64,000 nt of DNA from Vagococcus_D sp963518325 (GTDB taxonomy: Bacteria; Bacillota; Bacilli; Lactobacillales; Vagococcaceae): positions 1-64,000 of the forward strand of contig NZ_CAUQJB010000009.1 in NCBI RefSeq assembly GCF_963518325.1. The letters run 5' to 3'. Position 1 is the first letter of the stretch; every line of letters begins with the position of its first letter. A model generated the notes under the pieces. The model did not search any database. It was not told the DNA's origin and saw only the letters and a program-made list of their open reading frames with translations. The position numbers and the translations under genes are program-made. This document shows, one piece after another, positions 17,621 through 25,345 of this stretch.

Positions 17621-17812
17621 CAAGAAAGACATAGTTTGATGATGAAAAGGCTGTCATTAAGGACTTTTACCATCAGATAATCAAAGCAAATCTTACATAT
17701 TGTGAAATGAGGACCAAAGGAATTATGATGAAGGAGTCGTGAATCCGATTACACAATTGGGTGAGACTGATTGCCTCAATAAAAAGCAGTACTTATGAAA
17801 GGAGTTGACAGA
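17621..17812 (+). promoter_or_regulatory. ABC importer leader with candidate cre site
   Basis: No gene seen. TGAATCCGATTACA (17740-17753) fits the cre consensus TGWNANCGNTNWCA at all but one position. No clear -35/-10 pair was found, consistent with a promoter that depends on an activator. Confidence 0.4.
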
Positions 17813-18754
17813 ATGGCAGCGGAAAAACTTGGACCTGCTAGCAAAAAGAAAAATGGTGGCCTGAAACGAGTCTTGTCGAGTTGGCAATTATATGTCTTTG
17901 TATTACCAGCTTTTCTATTTTTCTTGATTTTTCATTATGGGCCGATGTACGGGGTCATTATTGCTTTTAAAGATTATATGCCTTCTTTAGGAATCTGGGA
18001 CAGCCCTTGGGTAGGGTTCAAACATTTTCAACGATTTTTTGATTCTTATTACTTTTGGGAATTAATTAAGAACACCTTAGGGATTAGTTTTTATTCCTTA
18101 ATTGTTGGTTTTCCCTTGCCAATTATTTTAGCCTTGGCATTGAATGAAGCCAAGGAGGGTTTTTTTAAGAAGTTTACTCAAACCGTTACTTATGCGCCGA
18201 ACTTTATTTCAGTCGTCGTATTAGTCGGGATGTTGATTTCCTTTACATCACCGTCAACAGGTCTGATTAATCACTTTTTGGAATGGCTTGGCATGGAGCG
18301 AATTCCCTTTATGACCGATCCGAAATGGTTTAAACACATTTATGTCTGGTCGGGTGTTTGGCAGTCTACAGGTTGGGGATCAGTTATTTATTTAGCGGCC
18401 TTATCAGGAGTAGACACACAGCTTCATGAGGCGGCAACCGTCGATGGGGCTTCCAGGTTACAACGGATTTTCTACATTAACTTGCCGACGATTATTCCTA
18501 CGATGGTCATTTTATTGATTATGAATGTGGGAAGTTTAATGGCCATGGGTCACGAGAAAATCTTATTGTTGCAGAACCCGTTGAATTTGGAAGCATCCAA
18601 CGTGATTGCGACCTTTGTTTATAAGCAGGGGTTGTTGGACGGTCAATATAGTTATGCCTCAGCAGTTGGGTTATTTAATTCCGTTATTAATGCCGCCTTG
18701 TTAATCATCGTCAATAAAATATCCCGTAAAGTCAGTGAAGTTAGTCTATGGTAA
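17813..18754 (+). CDS. Oligosaccharide ABC transporter permease (LplB-type)
   Basis: 313 residues from ATG 17813 behind AAAGGAG. Six membrane segments are visible, beginning with WQLYVFVLPAFLFFLIFHYGPMYG. MYGVIIAFKDY is the LplB-family signature. The cytoplasmic EAA loop reads LHEAATVDGASRLQRIFYINLP. This is one half of the membrane channel for a binding-protein-dependent complex oligosaccharide importer. No ATPase is encoded nearby, so it probably uses a shared MsmK-type ATPase, as is usual for this class. Confidence 0.92.
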   Translation: MAAEKLGPASKKKNGGLKRVLSSWQLYVFVLPAFLFFLIFHYGPMYGVIIAFKDYMPSLGIWDSPWVGFKHFQRFFDSYYFWELIKNTLGISFYSLIVGFPLPIILALALNEAKEGFFKKFTQTVTYAPNFISVVVLVGMLISFTSPSTGLINHFLEWLGMERIPFMTDPKWFKHIYVWSGVWQSTGWGSVIYLAALSGVDTQLHEAATVDGASRLQRIFYINLPTIIPTMVILLIMNVGSLMAMGHEKILLLQNPLNLEASNVIATFVYKQGLLDGQYSYASAVGLFNSVINAALLIIVNKISRKVSEVSLW

Positions 18755-18767
18755 AGGAGGTCACGAG

Positions 18768-19682
18768 ATGTTAACGACAAAAACAATCAAGGAAAGTAAA
18801 ACTGATAAAATATTTACAGGCGTGGTCTATGTCTTTCTTGTCTTGGCTTTAATTGTGGTGCTCTACCCGCTGTTGTACATTATTAGCGCATCAATCAGTG
18901 ACCCACAGTTGGTTAATTCGGGGAAAATGTGGTTATGGCCTAAAAATATTACCTTTGAAGGGTATAAGACGATATTTGAAAATGATAGTATATGGAGAGG
19001 TTATCTAAATACCATTATTTATACAACATTAGGCACTACCATTAATTTAATTGTGACATTGCCGTGTGCCTATGCCTTGGCTCGAGTGGATTTTTACGGC
19101 AGAAAATTATTTATGAATTTTTTGATCGTGACAATGTTTATCAGTGGTGGTTTAATTCCTAGTTATTTAATCGTCAAAGGATTGGGGATGAATAATACGA
19201 TTTGGGCGTTGCTTATTCCCAATGCAGCCTCTGTCTATAATATTGTGGTGACAAGAACCTTCTTCCAGTCAACGATTCCTAGAGAAATGGAAGAAGCAGC
19301 GATAATTGATGGCTGTACGGATTTTAATTTATTCTTTAAAATTGTCTTGCCCTTGTCGATGCCGATTGTCGCTGTTATGGCCTTGTTTTATGGTGTGGGA
19401 CATTGGAATAGCTACTTTAGTGCGTTAATTTATTTATCGGATAAAGCACTTTATCCCTTGCAGATGGTCTTAAGAGAAATCTTAGTTCTGCAAGATCTGT
19501 CATCCTCCCAAGTCGGCAATATGTCAGCCAGTATGGCAGAGATGTTGTACAGTAAGCAACAGTTGGTTCAAGTCATTAAATACGGGGTGATGTTAGTATC
19601 GACCTTACCTATTATTGTGGCTTATCCATTTTTACAAAAATATTTTGTTAAAGGAGTTATGGTTGGTTCGCTTAAGGGCTAA
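18768..19682 (+). CDS. Oligosaccharide ABC transporter permease (YtcP-type)
   Basis: 304 residues from ATG 18768 behind AAAGGAGG, 13 bp after the previous gene. It is a MalG-like permease with about six membrane segments (VFLVLALIVVLYPLLYIISAS at the start) and the EAA loop PREMEEAAIIDGCTDFNLFFKIVLP. It pairs with the LplB-type permease upstream and the lipoprotein downstream as one importer. Confidence 0.92.
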   Translation: MLTTKTIKESKTDKIFTGVVYVFLVLALIVVLYPLLYIISASISDPQLVNSGKMWLWPKNITFEGYKTIFENDSIWRGYLNTIIYTTLGTTINLIVTLPCAYALARVDFYGRKLFMNFLIVTMFISGGLIPSYLIVKGLGMNNTIWALLIPNAASVYNIVVTRTFFQSTIPREMEEAAIIDGCTDFNLFFKIVLPLSMPIVAVMALFYGVGHWNSYFSALIYLSDKALYPLQMVLREILVLQDLSSSQVGNMSASMAEMLYSKQQLVQVIKYGVMLVSTLPIIVAYPFLQKYFVKGVMVGSLKG

Positions 19683-19749
19683 TCCAGCTTTTGGTAAACC
19701 ATTTGTATCTTAGGAACACAAACAGATGAAAGAAAAGGAGAAACGGATC

Positions 19750-21372
19750 ATGAAAAAAGCATTAACAGGGTTAAGCATCTTGCTCTTGTCGACGATCTTA
19801 GTCAGTTGTGGTAGTAAAGAAAGCAAGGATGAGAAAAAGCAAAGTAATGTGAAAGTGGAAGAAACAGGTTTTCCGATTACCAAAGAGAAGCTTGAGATGA
19901 CCATGATGGGGCCAGGCACAGGGATGGCAGAGTGGAAAGATATGCCAACCTTAACGGAGTATGCGGATATGACTAATATTAGCTTTAAATATACTACGCC
20001 ACCTTTAACGGATTTCCCAACTAAACTTAATTTGGCATTTGCCAGTGGTGATTTGCCGGATATTATCTTTGGTGCTGGTACCTCGAATTTAACCCCTGCC
20101 ATGGAAGTGGATTACGGCTCTCAAGGGATTTTAGTGGCTTTAGAGGAGCTGATTCCTAAGTACGCACCTAATTTAAATAAATTAATGGAAGAAGATCCAA
20201 CGATTAAACAGTCGATTACGACACCAGATGGTCATATTTATTCCTTGCCAGTTGTGTCTCGTGGAGATTCAGCGATTTGGCCTCGTGGCCCAATGTGGTA
20301 CCGTGGTGACTGGTTAAAAGCGGTAGGTGTGAAAGAGTTGCCTAAAAATACCGATGAATTTTATGAGTTGCTAGTGAAATTCCGTGATGAAGACCCAAAT
20401 GGAAACGGCAAAAAAGATGAAATTCCTTTGACAGATACGAAACTAGATAGTACGAGACCGTGGTTGATGGCTAGTTTTGGCATGAAAAATCAGGGGATTG
20501 AAGAGATAAATGGCAAAGTTCGTTACAGTCCTGTGACGGAAAACTACAAAGAATTTGTGACTTTTATGAACAAATTATACACAGAAGATTTATTGGACAA
20601 AGAGGTTTATTCTCAATCGGATGAACAGCGCAAAGCCAAAGGTCAAAATAATGTCTTAGGTGTTTTCCCAGACTGGTTCTCTTTCTTCACAACGGGCCAG
20701 ACCGAAGAAGAAGCCTTAGCCAATCCAATGTTTTATCCTCTCTCAAGTGACATTAGTAAAGAGACCGTTGTCCCTGGTAGTCCTCGACTAGTCCGTGGTG
20801 CCTTTGCGATTACTAAAAATAATCCAAGCCCAGAAGCCTCTTTACGTTGGGTTGATTACTTCTTCACGGAAGAAGGGTATCAATTCCTTAATCAAGGGCC
20901 AGAAGGGGAATTATGGGAATACGCGGAAAATGATAAGGGTGAAAAAGTGCGGGTCTATGCTGAAGGCGTCGACGTTACGAAGACCGAAGAAAAACGTGGC
21001 ACAATCACACCGGCATACGGCATTGCCGCACCAGCTTTAGATATGACGATTCCCTCACCTAAAGTGAATGCCAATGATCCAGATCAAAAACCTTTTGAAT
21101 TATTTATTAAAGAAGAAACAGAAGCAAAAATCGTGCCTTTCGCAGAAGTGCCTTATCCGTTAGTCTACTTGTCAAAAGAAGAACAGGATAAAGTAAGTGC
21201 CGTGGAAGTGGACTTGAAAACCTATGTGGAGCAGATGGAAGCGAAATTTATTACTGGCGTGGAACCAATTGCCAATTGGGATAAATACGTGGAAACCATT
21301 GAATCAATGGGTTTAAAAGAGTATGTTTCGGTTTACCAATCAGCTTACGACACGTGGGCCAAAGCTAAGTAG
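19750..21372 (+). CDS. Oligosaccharide-binding lipoprotein of the ABC importer
   Basis: 540 residues from ATG 19750, nine bases after AAAGGAG. A lipoprotein signal ends in LVSC, with the modified Cys near residue 20. The mature domain is a large LipO/type I extracellular solute-binding protein (DLPDIIFGAG, DEDPNGNGKKDEIPLT, GAFAITKN). The DPNGNGKKDE loop is a calcium-binding-like turn common in this subfamily. The large size fits complex oligosaccharides. In S. pneumoniae the related NgtS binds N-glycan oligosaccharides; the same cargo is inferred here from the adjacent GH38, GH29 and glycosylasparaginase. Confidence 0.9.
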   Translation: MKKALTGLSILLLSTILVSCGSKESKDEKKQSNVKVEETGFPITKEKLEMTMMGPGTGMAEWKDMPTLTEYADMTNISFKYTTPPLTDFPTKLNLAFASGDLPDIIFGAGTSNLTPAMEVDYGSQGILVALEELIPKYAPNLNKLMEEDPTIKQSITTPDGHIYSLPVVSRGDSAIWPRGPMWYRGDWLKAVGVKELPKNTDEFYELLVKFRDEDPNGNGKKDEIPLTDTKLDSTRPWLMASFGMKNQGIEEINGKVRYSPVTENYKEFVTFMNKLYTEDLLDKEVYSQSDEQRKAKGQNNVLGVFPDWFSFFTTGQTEEEALANPMFYPLSSDISKETVVPGSPRLVRGAFAITKNNPSPEASLRWVDYFFTEEGYQFLNQGPEGELWEYAENDKGEKVRVYAEGVDVTKTEEKRGTITPAYGIAAPALDMTIPSPKVNANDPDQKPFELFIKEETEAKIVPFAEVPYPLVYLSKEEQDKVSAVEVDLKTYVEQMEAKFITGVEPIANWDKYVETIESMGLKEYVSVYQSAYDTWAKAK

Positions 21373-21403
21373 TAGGTTATTTAGGCAAACAGTTATGAAA
21401 ATT

Positions 21404-21436
21404 AAAGGAAGTGGGACCTCTGTCTCACTCCTTTTT
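21404..21436 (+). terminator. Imperfect terminator or attenuator inside the operon
   Basis: AAAGGAAGTGGGAC pairs with GTCTCACTCCTTTTT around a short loop, with one bulge and a G-U pair. It lies between the binding-protein gene and the next GH38 gene, so it probably reduces rather than abolishes downstream expression. Confidence 0.55.
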
Positions 21437-21461
21437 AAATTAAGCTAAGGAGCTCAGTAAG

Positions 21462-23924
21462 ATGAAAACACTTTATTTGATCCATCATTCCCATACAGAT
21501 ATTGGCTATACGGATCGTCAGGAAAAAATCAGTCGTTATCACCGGCATTATATTAAAGAAGTGATTGGTGTACTTGATCAAATAGAAGCAGGTGAGAAGG
21601 CGGAATGGTCTGGTTATAATTACACCTGTGAAAATTATTGGCAAGTGGAACAATTTTTAGCACACAGTACGGCAGCAGAGCGGGAAACGTTTAATGAGTA
21701 CGTCAAAAAAGGGGCCATCGATATTTCCTTGACCTATTTAAATGTGAATGATCTAGTGGACCGTGATAGTTTACAAGAAAAGTTTGTCGAGGCAAAAGCT
21801 TACGGGGATCAGTTGGGCGTTAGCTTAAATTCTGCTATGACAGCTGATATTAACGGAGCCTCTTGGGGTTATGGAGAAGCGATGGCGGAGACGGGGATTG
21901 AAAACTTTTTTAGCAATACGCATACTCATCATGGAATGTTCCCTCTGTATCAGAAGCAAGTGCCTTTTTGGTGGGAGATGCCAAAGGGTGAAAAAATTCT
22001 GGTGTGGAGTGGCGATCATTATCAAATTGGCAATGATTTCTTCTTGATTCCCAATAGCGATCAAAGTCAGCAGTACGGCTTGGACGGTTATACAAAAGCC
22101 GAAGAGGAGCGCCAATTTGCTTTAACGGAAGAGCGGGTGGCTGATTTATTCCAGCGTCTAGCAGAGGAAGACTATCCCTATGATTTTATTCCCCAAATGA
22201 TTTCCGGCATTGTGACCGACAATGCGCCGCCAAATCCGCGGATGATGGAAGGGATTCATCGTTGGAATCAGGTCCATGGTCAAGAGGTTGAGATAAGATT
22301 GGTGACCTTAAATCAATTTTTCAAGGAGTTACGCCAAAAAGAGCTATCATTTCCAACTTATCGTGGTGATTGGCCGGATTGGTGGGCTGATGGAGTGGGA
22401 ACGACGCCAGCCGCTACTAAATTATACCGTGATGCCCAACGGAAACGCCGCCTTGCTAAGAAGCTGGCTCCGAAAAAAGGCAGTCGCTTTTTAGCAGAAG
22501 GGGAAGAGGCCTTGCTGATGTACGCGGAACACACATGGAGTTACCATTCGTCTACGGCTGAGCCATGGGACTCCAATGTGAACGAGCTGGATTTTCGGAA
22601 AAGCGCTTATTCGGCGAATGGTCACCGCTTGATTTCGGAACATCTTGATGATGTTTTAGAGGAGCGAGGGGAAGAGCCTTTACAAATGAACCGTCAAAGT
22701 TATTTTAAAGTCATCAATCCTCATGAAACATCTCTTAGTGATGTGGGGCGGATCTACATGAAACACTGGCAGACCGTAGATGATTCGTATTATGCCGGTG
22801 CCAAGGAAGACTTTGCCGAGTTAGTTGATTGTCGGACAGGAGAGGTAATTCCCAGTCAAACGCGGGAAACATCTAAGGGCAAAGAAGTGGCATTTTTGAT
22901 CTCTCTGGAACCAAAGGAAGAACGTTTGGTCCAATTGAGACGAGTCATCAAGCCTAATCGTTACCCTAAATTTCTTAACCAGGCTGCTGTGGCAGCTGAT
23001 TCGATTGCCGATTTGGTCTCACACAAAGGGTATCACAATTCAGTGACGAGTCATCAAGTTGAGACGGCTTATTTTATCTTGCAGTTTGATTCTGACAAAG
23101 GGCTTAAAAGTCTCTGGGATAAACAAAGCAATCGTGAACTAGTATCTCCTGATGGGGTTCATGGGCCATTTCAAGGGGTCTATGAAAAAACCCCTATTCG
23201 CACAGACCCTTGTACCGAAAGACGGCGAATGGGCCGCAATCGCAAAGGTCGAATTGCGGAGCGCCATGCTGCTCGCTTAGTTTTTGTGGAAGTGGTTGCC
23301 GACGGGGCGGTTTTTGCCACCATAAAACTGGATTATCAGTTAGAGGGAACTCAGCTGTATAGTGTGTTTTACAACGTCTATAAAAATAGTCCTAAGATTG
23401 AAGTTAGCGTGCGCGTTCAGAAGGACAATGAGTGGGCGCCAGAAAGTCTTTATGTGCCACTACCATTCAGCTATGGTGAAGAATCAGAGCTCTTTATTGA
23501 AAAAGCGGAGGTGTTGGTTAGACCAGCGATTGATCAGTTACCTGGCACAAACATCGATTTTTATATGCATGATACGGGCTTGGTTTATACCGATGGGACA
23601 GGGGGCATCATCATTGGCATAAAAGATACCCCTTTGATAACTTTGGGAGACTTAGAGCATCATGATATAGAGTTAGCTAGCGAAAGGACTCAGTCGAAAA
23701 ATAAGGCTGATGTTTACGCTTGGGTGATGAACAATATTTGGGAAACTAACTTTAAGGTAGACTTGGCTGGTTTTTATGAGTTTGCTTTTGATGTGGTAAG
23801 CGTGAGAGGTGAACAAAGCCCTGAGGACTTGGTGGTGCTGGCCCATGAAGTGGATGAAGGGATTGTGACCATTGCCTATAATCCGCGTGATGAGGAAATT
23901 GCTACTGGCATTCTTGGTAATTAG
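21462..23924 (+). CDS. GH38-type alpha-mannosidase (module B)
   Basis: 820 residues with no signal peptide, ATG preceded by AAGGAG. It carries the same architecture as the module A enzyme: HSHTDIGYT at about 8-16, SAMTADINGASWG with the probable nucleophile Asp near 128, and AEHTWSYH. The C-terminal beta domain includes YVPLPFSYG and PAIDQLPGTN. The two paralogues align end to end without large gaps, indicating duplication followed by divergence. It sits directly behind the ABC importer and before the glycosylasparaginase. Retention of two GH38 copies under different regulators suggests different linkage preferences or induction conditions. Confidence 0.87.
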   Translation: MKTLYLIHHSHTDIGYTDRQEKISRYHRHYIKEVIGVLDQIEAGEKAEWSGYNYTCENYWQVEQFLAHSTAAERETFNEYVKKGAIDISLTYLNVNDLVDRDSLQEKFVEAKAYGDQLGVSLNSAMTADINGASWGYGEAMAETGIENFFSNTHTHHGMFPLYQKQVPFWWEMPKGEKILVWSGDHYQIGNDFFLIPNSDQSQQYGLDGYTKAEEERQFALTEERVADLFQRLAEEDYPYDFIPQMISGIVTDNAPPNPRMMEGIHRWNQVHGQEVEIRLVTLNQFFKELRQKELSFPTYRGDWPDWWADGVGTTPAATKLYRDAQRKRRLAKKLAPKKGSRFLAEGEEALLMYAEHTWSYHSSTAEPWDSNVNELDFRKSAYSANGHRLISEHLDDVLEERGEEPLQMNRQSYFKVINPHETSLSDVGRIYMKHWQTVDDSYYAGAKEDFAELVDCRTGEVIPSQTRETSKGKEVAFLISLEPKEERLVQLRRVIKPNRYPKFLNQAAVAADSIADLVSHKGYHNSVTSHQVETAYFILQFDSDKGLKSLWDKQSNRELVSPDGVHGPFQGVYEKTPIRTDPCTERRRMGRNRKGRIAERHAARLVFVEVVADGAVFATIKLDYQLEGTQLYSVFYNVYKNSPKIEVSVRVQKDNEWAPESLYVPLPFSYGEESELFIEKAEVLVRPAIDQLPGTNIDFYMHDTGLVYTDGTGGIIIGIKDTPLITLGDLEHHDIELASERTQSKNKADVYAWVMNNIWETNFKVDLAGFYEFAFDVVSVRGEQSPEDLVVLAHEVDEGIVTIAYNPRDEEIATGILGN

Positions 23925-23939
23925 TTTTTGTTCTTGGGG

Positions 23940-23975
23940 AAAAGCTTCACGCTGATTCTGGCGTGAAGCTTTTTT
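23940..23975 (+). terminator. Intrinsic terminator after GH38 (module B)
   Basis: AAAGCTTCACGC pairs with GCGTGAAGCTTT around an eight-base loop, followed by six T. It separates the importer/GH38 unit from the glycosylasparaginase unit. Confidence 0.85.
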
Positions 23976-24014
23976 GAGAAGAGGGGTGATAAGAGATTAT
24001 TTTTTGAAATGGTG

Positions 24015-24043
24015 TTTACAACATAGTATATACTAGTTATAAT
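24015..24043 (+). promoter_or_regulatory. Strong promoter with embedded palindrome
   Basis: TTTACA (24015-24020) and TATAAT (24038-24043) are separated by exactly 17 bp. The spacer contains TAGTATATACTA (24024-24035), a perfect 12-bp palindrome whose GTATATAC core fits the GTNTANAC pattern of HutC-type GntR operators. The GntR regulator at 28513 is a candidate binder. Confidence 0.7.
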
Positions 24044-24078
24044 CGAGTATAATAACAGAATTGAAAGGGGTTTACTAC

Positions 24079-25029
24079 ATGTCATTTGGAATGATTGCAA
24101 CTTGGCGAATGGCCTATGAAGGGGTTGTGAAAATGACAGCAGAATTAGCAAAAGGTGTGACTGCTAATCAAGCACTTGTCGAAGCGATTAAAATGGTGGA
24201 AGATTATCCCTATTATAAATCAGTGGGGTTTGGCGGTTTGCCAAATGAAGAGGGGCAATTAGAGTTAGATGCGGCTTTTATGGATGGGGATACCTTGGAT
24301 ATCGGTGCTGTAGCAGGGATTCAGGAGACTAAAAACCCGATTGTTGTGGCTGAAGCCTTAAGTCACGAACGATTCAATTCGTTTTTAGTTGGTTTAGGTG
24401 CGACTAAATACGCGAAGGAACAGGGCTTTGAGCAACAAGAGATGGTCACAGAGCGTGCGAAGCGTCTCTGGGAATTACGATTAGAAGAGGTTCAAAAAAA
24501 TAATTTAAGTCCATATGATGGTCATGATACAGTTGGAATGATTTCTTTGGATCAAGCAGGGAAGATGGTGGCGGGGACCTCTAGTAGCGGCTTATTTATG
24601 AAGAAAAGAGGACGTGTCGGTGATTCCCCTTTATCTGGTTCTGGTTTTTATGTGGACAGTCAGATTGGAGGGGCCACAGCGACAGGTTTAGGAGAAGATT
24701 TAATGAAGGGCTGTTTGAGTTACGAGACGGTACGCTTAATGGGAGAAGGACTCTCACCTCAAGCAGCCGTGGATCAAGCTGTTTATCGTTTTAATGATAA
24801 GTTGGTTGAACGGAAGAGCAAAGCCGGAGCTTTGTCATTAGTGTGTATGAATCCTCAAGGTCAGTGGGGGATTGCCACCAATGTGGAATTTTCGTTTGTA
24901 GTAGCCACAGAGACAGAAGCCCCAGAAGTTTATATTGCTAGACCAGAAGGCAATCGGACTGAGATAGTGGTAGCCACTAAAGAGTGGTTAAAGGCGTATG
25001 ATTTGCGAATTAAAAAGCCTTTGAGTTAG
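24079..25029 (+). CDS. Glycosylasparaginase (N4-(beta-GlcNAc)-L-asparaginase)
   Basis: 316 residues from ATG 24079, eight bases after AAAGGGG; an upstream in-frame start has no ribosome site. It is an N-terminal nucleophile hydrolase made as a precursor and expected to self-cleave at Asp150-Thr151 in HDTVGMISLD, exposing Thr151. Further family signatures are ATWRMA, GDSPLSGSGFYVD (substrate-binding) and GGATATGLGED. The family cleaves the GlcNAc-Asn bond, giving aspartate and GlcNAc after ammonia loss. There is no signal peptide, so the substrate must be imported. In Lactobacillus casei a comparable enzyme acts with a fucosidase, ROK kinase, GntR regulator and PepV on fucosyl-GlcNAc-Asn; all those partners are present here. 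Confidence 0.9.
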   Translation: MSFGMIATWRMAYEGVVKMTAELAKGVTANQALVEAIKMVEDYPYYKSVGFGGLPNEEGQLELDAAFMDGDTLDIGAVAGIQETKNPIVVAEALSHERFNSFLVGLGATKYAKEQGFEQQEMVTERAKRLWELRLEEVQKNNLSPYDGHDTVGMISLDQAGKMVAGTSSSGLFMKKRGRVGDSPLSGSGFYVDSQIGGATATGLGEDLMKGCLSYETVRLMGEGLSPQAAVDQAVYRFNDKLVERKSKAGALSLVCMNPQGQWGIATNVEFSFVVATETEAPEVYIARPEGNRTEIVVATKEWLKAYDLRIKKPLS

Positions 25030-25043
25030 TCGGATAGCAAGCC

Positions 25044-25291
25044 GGGACATAAAGTCGTGAGATTGAAGCGTAAAGCCTTAACTCTCTGCGATGTCCCTTA
25101 TTTCTAAGACAATAAATTGGCAAGAATAACGGCAGCAAATAAAGATAAGGGACACTACACTTCGTTCCGATCGCATCAATCGCTAAACGCTAAAGCCTTA
25201 AGCCGTGACGGTCGAAGAGAGCAGACTTTTGGAGCGCGTCTATTGTACAATGTACGTAAAAATATCGGAGGGTGGGACAATTGTCCCACCC
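25044..25291. other. Structured intergenic region with repeated GGGACA/TGTCCC arms
   Basis: This 316-bp gap holds several competing inverted repeats. GGGACAT (25044-25050) can pair with ATGTCCC (25091-25097). TGTCCCTTAT (25092-25101) can pair with ATAAGGGACA (25145-25154). A perfect 22-bp palindrome with core GGGACAATTGTCCC lies at 25270-25291. Two copies of AAAGCCTTAA also occur. The alternatives around 25091-25101 are mutually exclusive. It may be a repeated intergenic element or a regulatory leader. The last palindrome lacks a T tract, so it is a weak terminator candidate. Confidence 0.5.
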
Positions 25292-25345
25292 CCTTCAGAT
25301 GATCAATAGTGACAGCCGGTTAGGCATTATGTTAAGGAGGATGAA

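Noticed and set aside
25270..25291. Strong intrinsic terminator
   Set aside because: The palindrome is perfect but no T tract follows; it is kept as part of the structured region instead.
25117..25302. 61-residue plus-strand frame as a gene
   Set aside because: It has no convincing ribosome site, runs through several inverted repeats and a perfect palindrome, and has no recognisable domain; it looks like chance inside a structured intergenic region.
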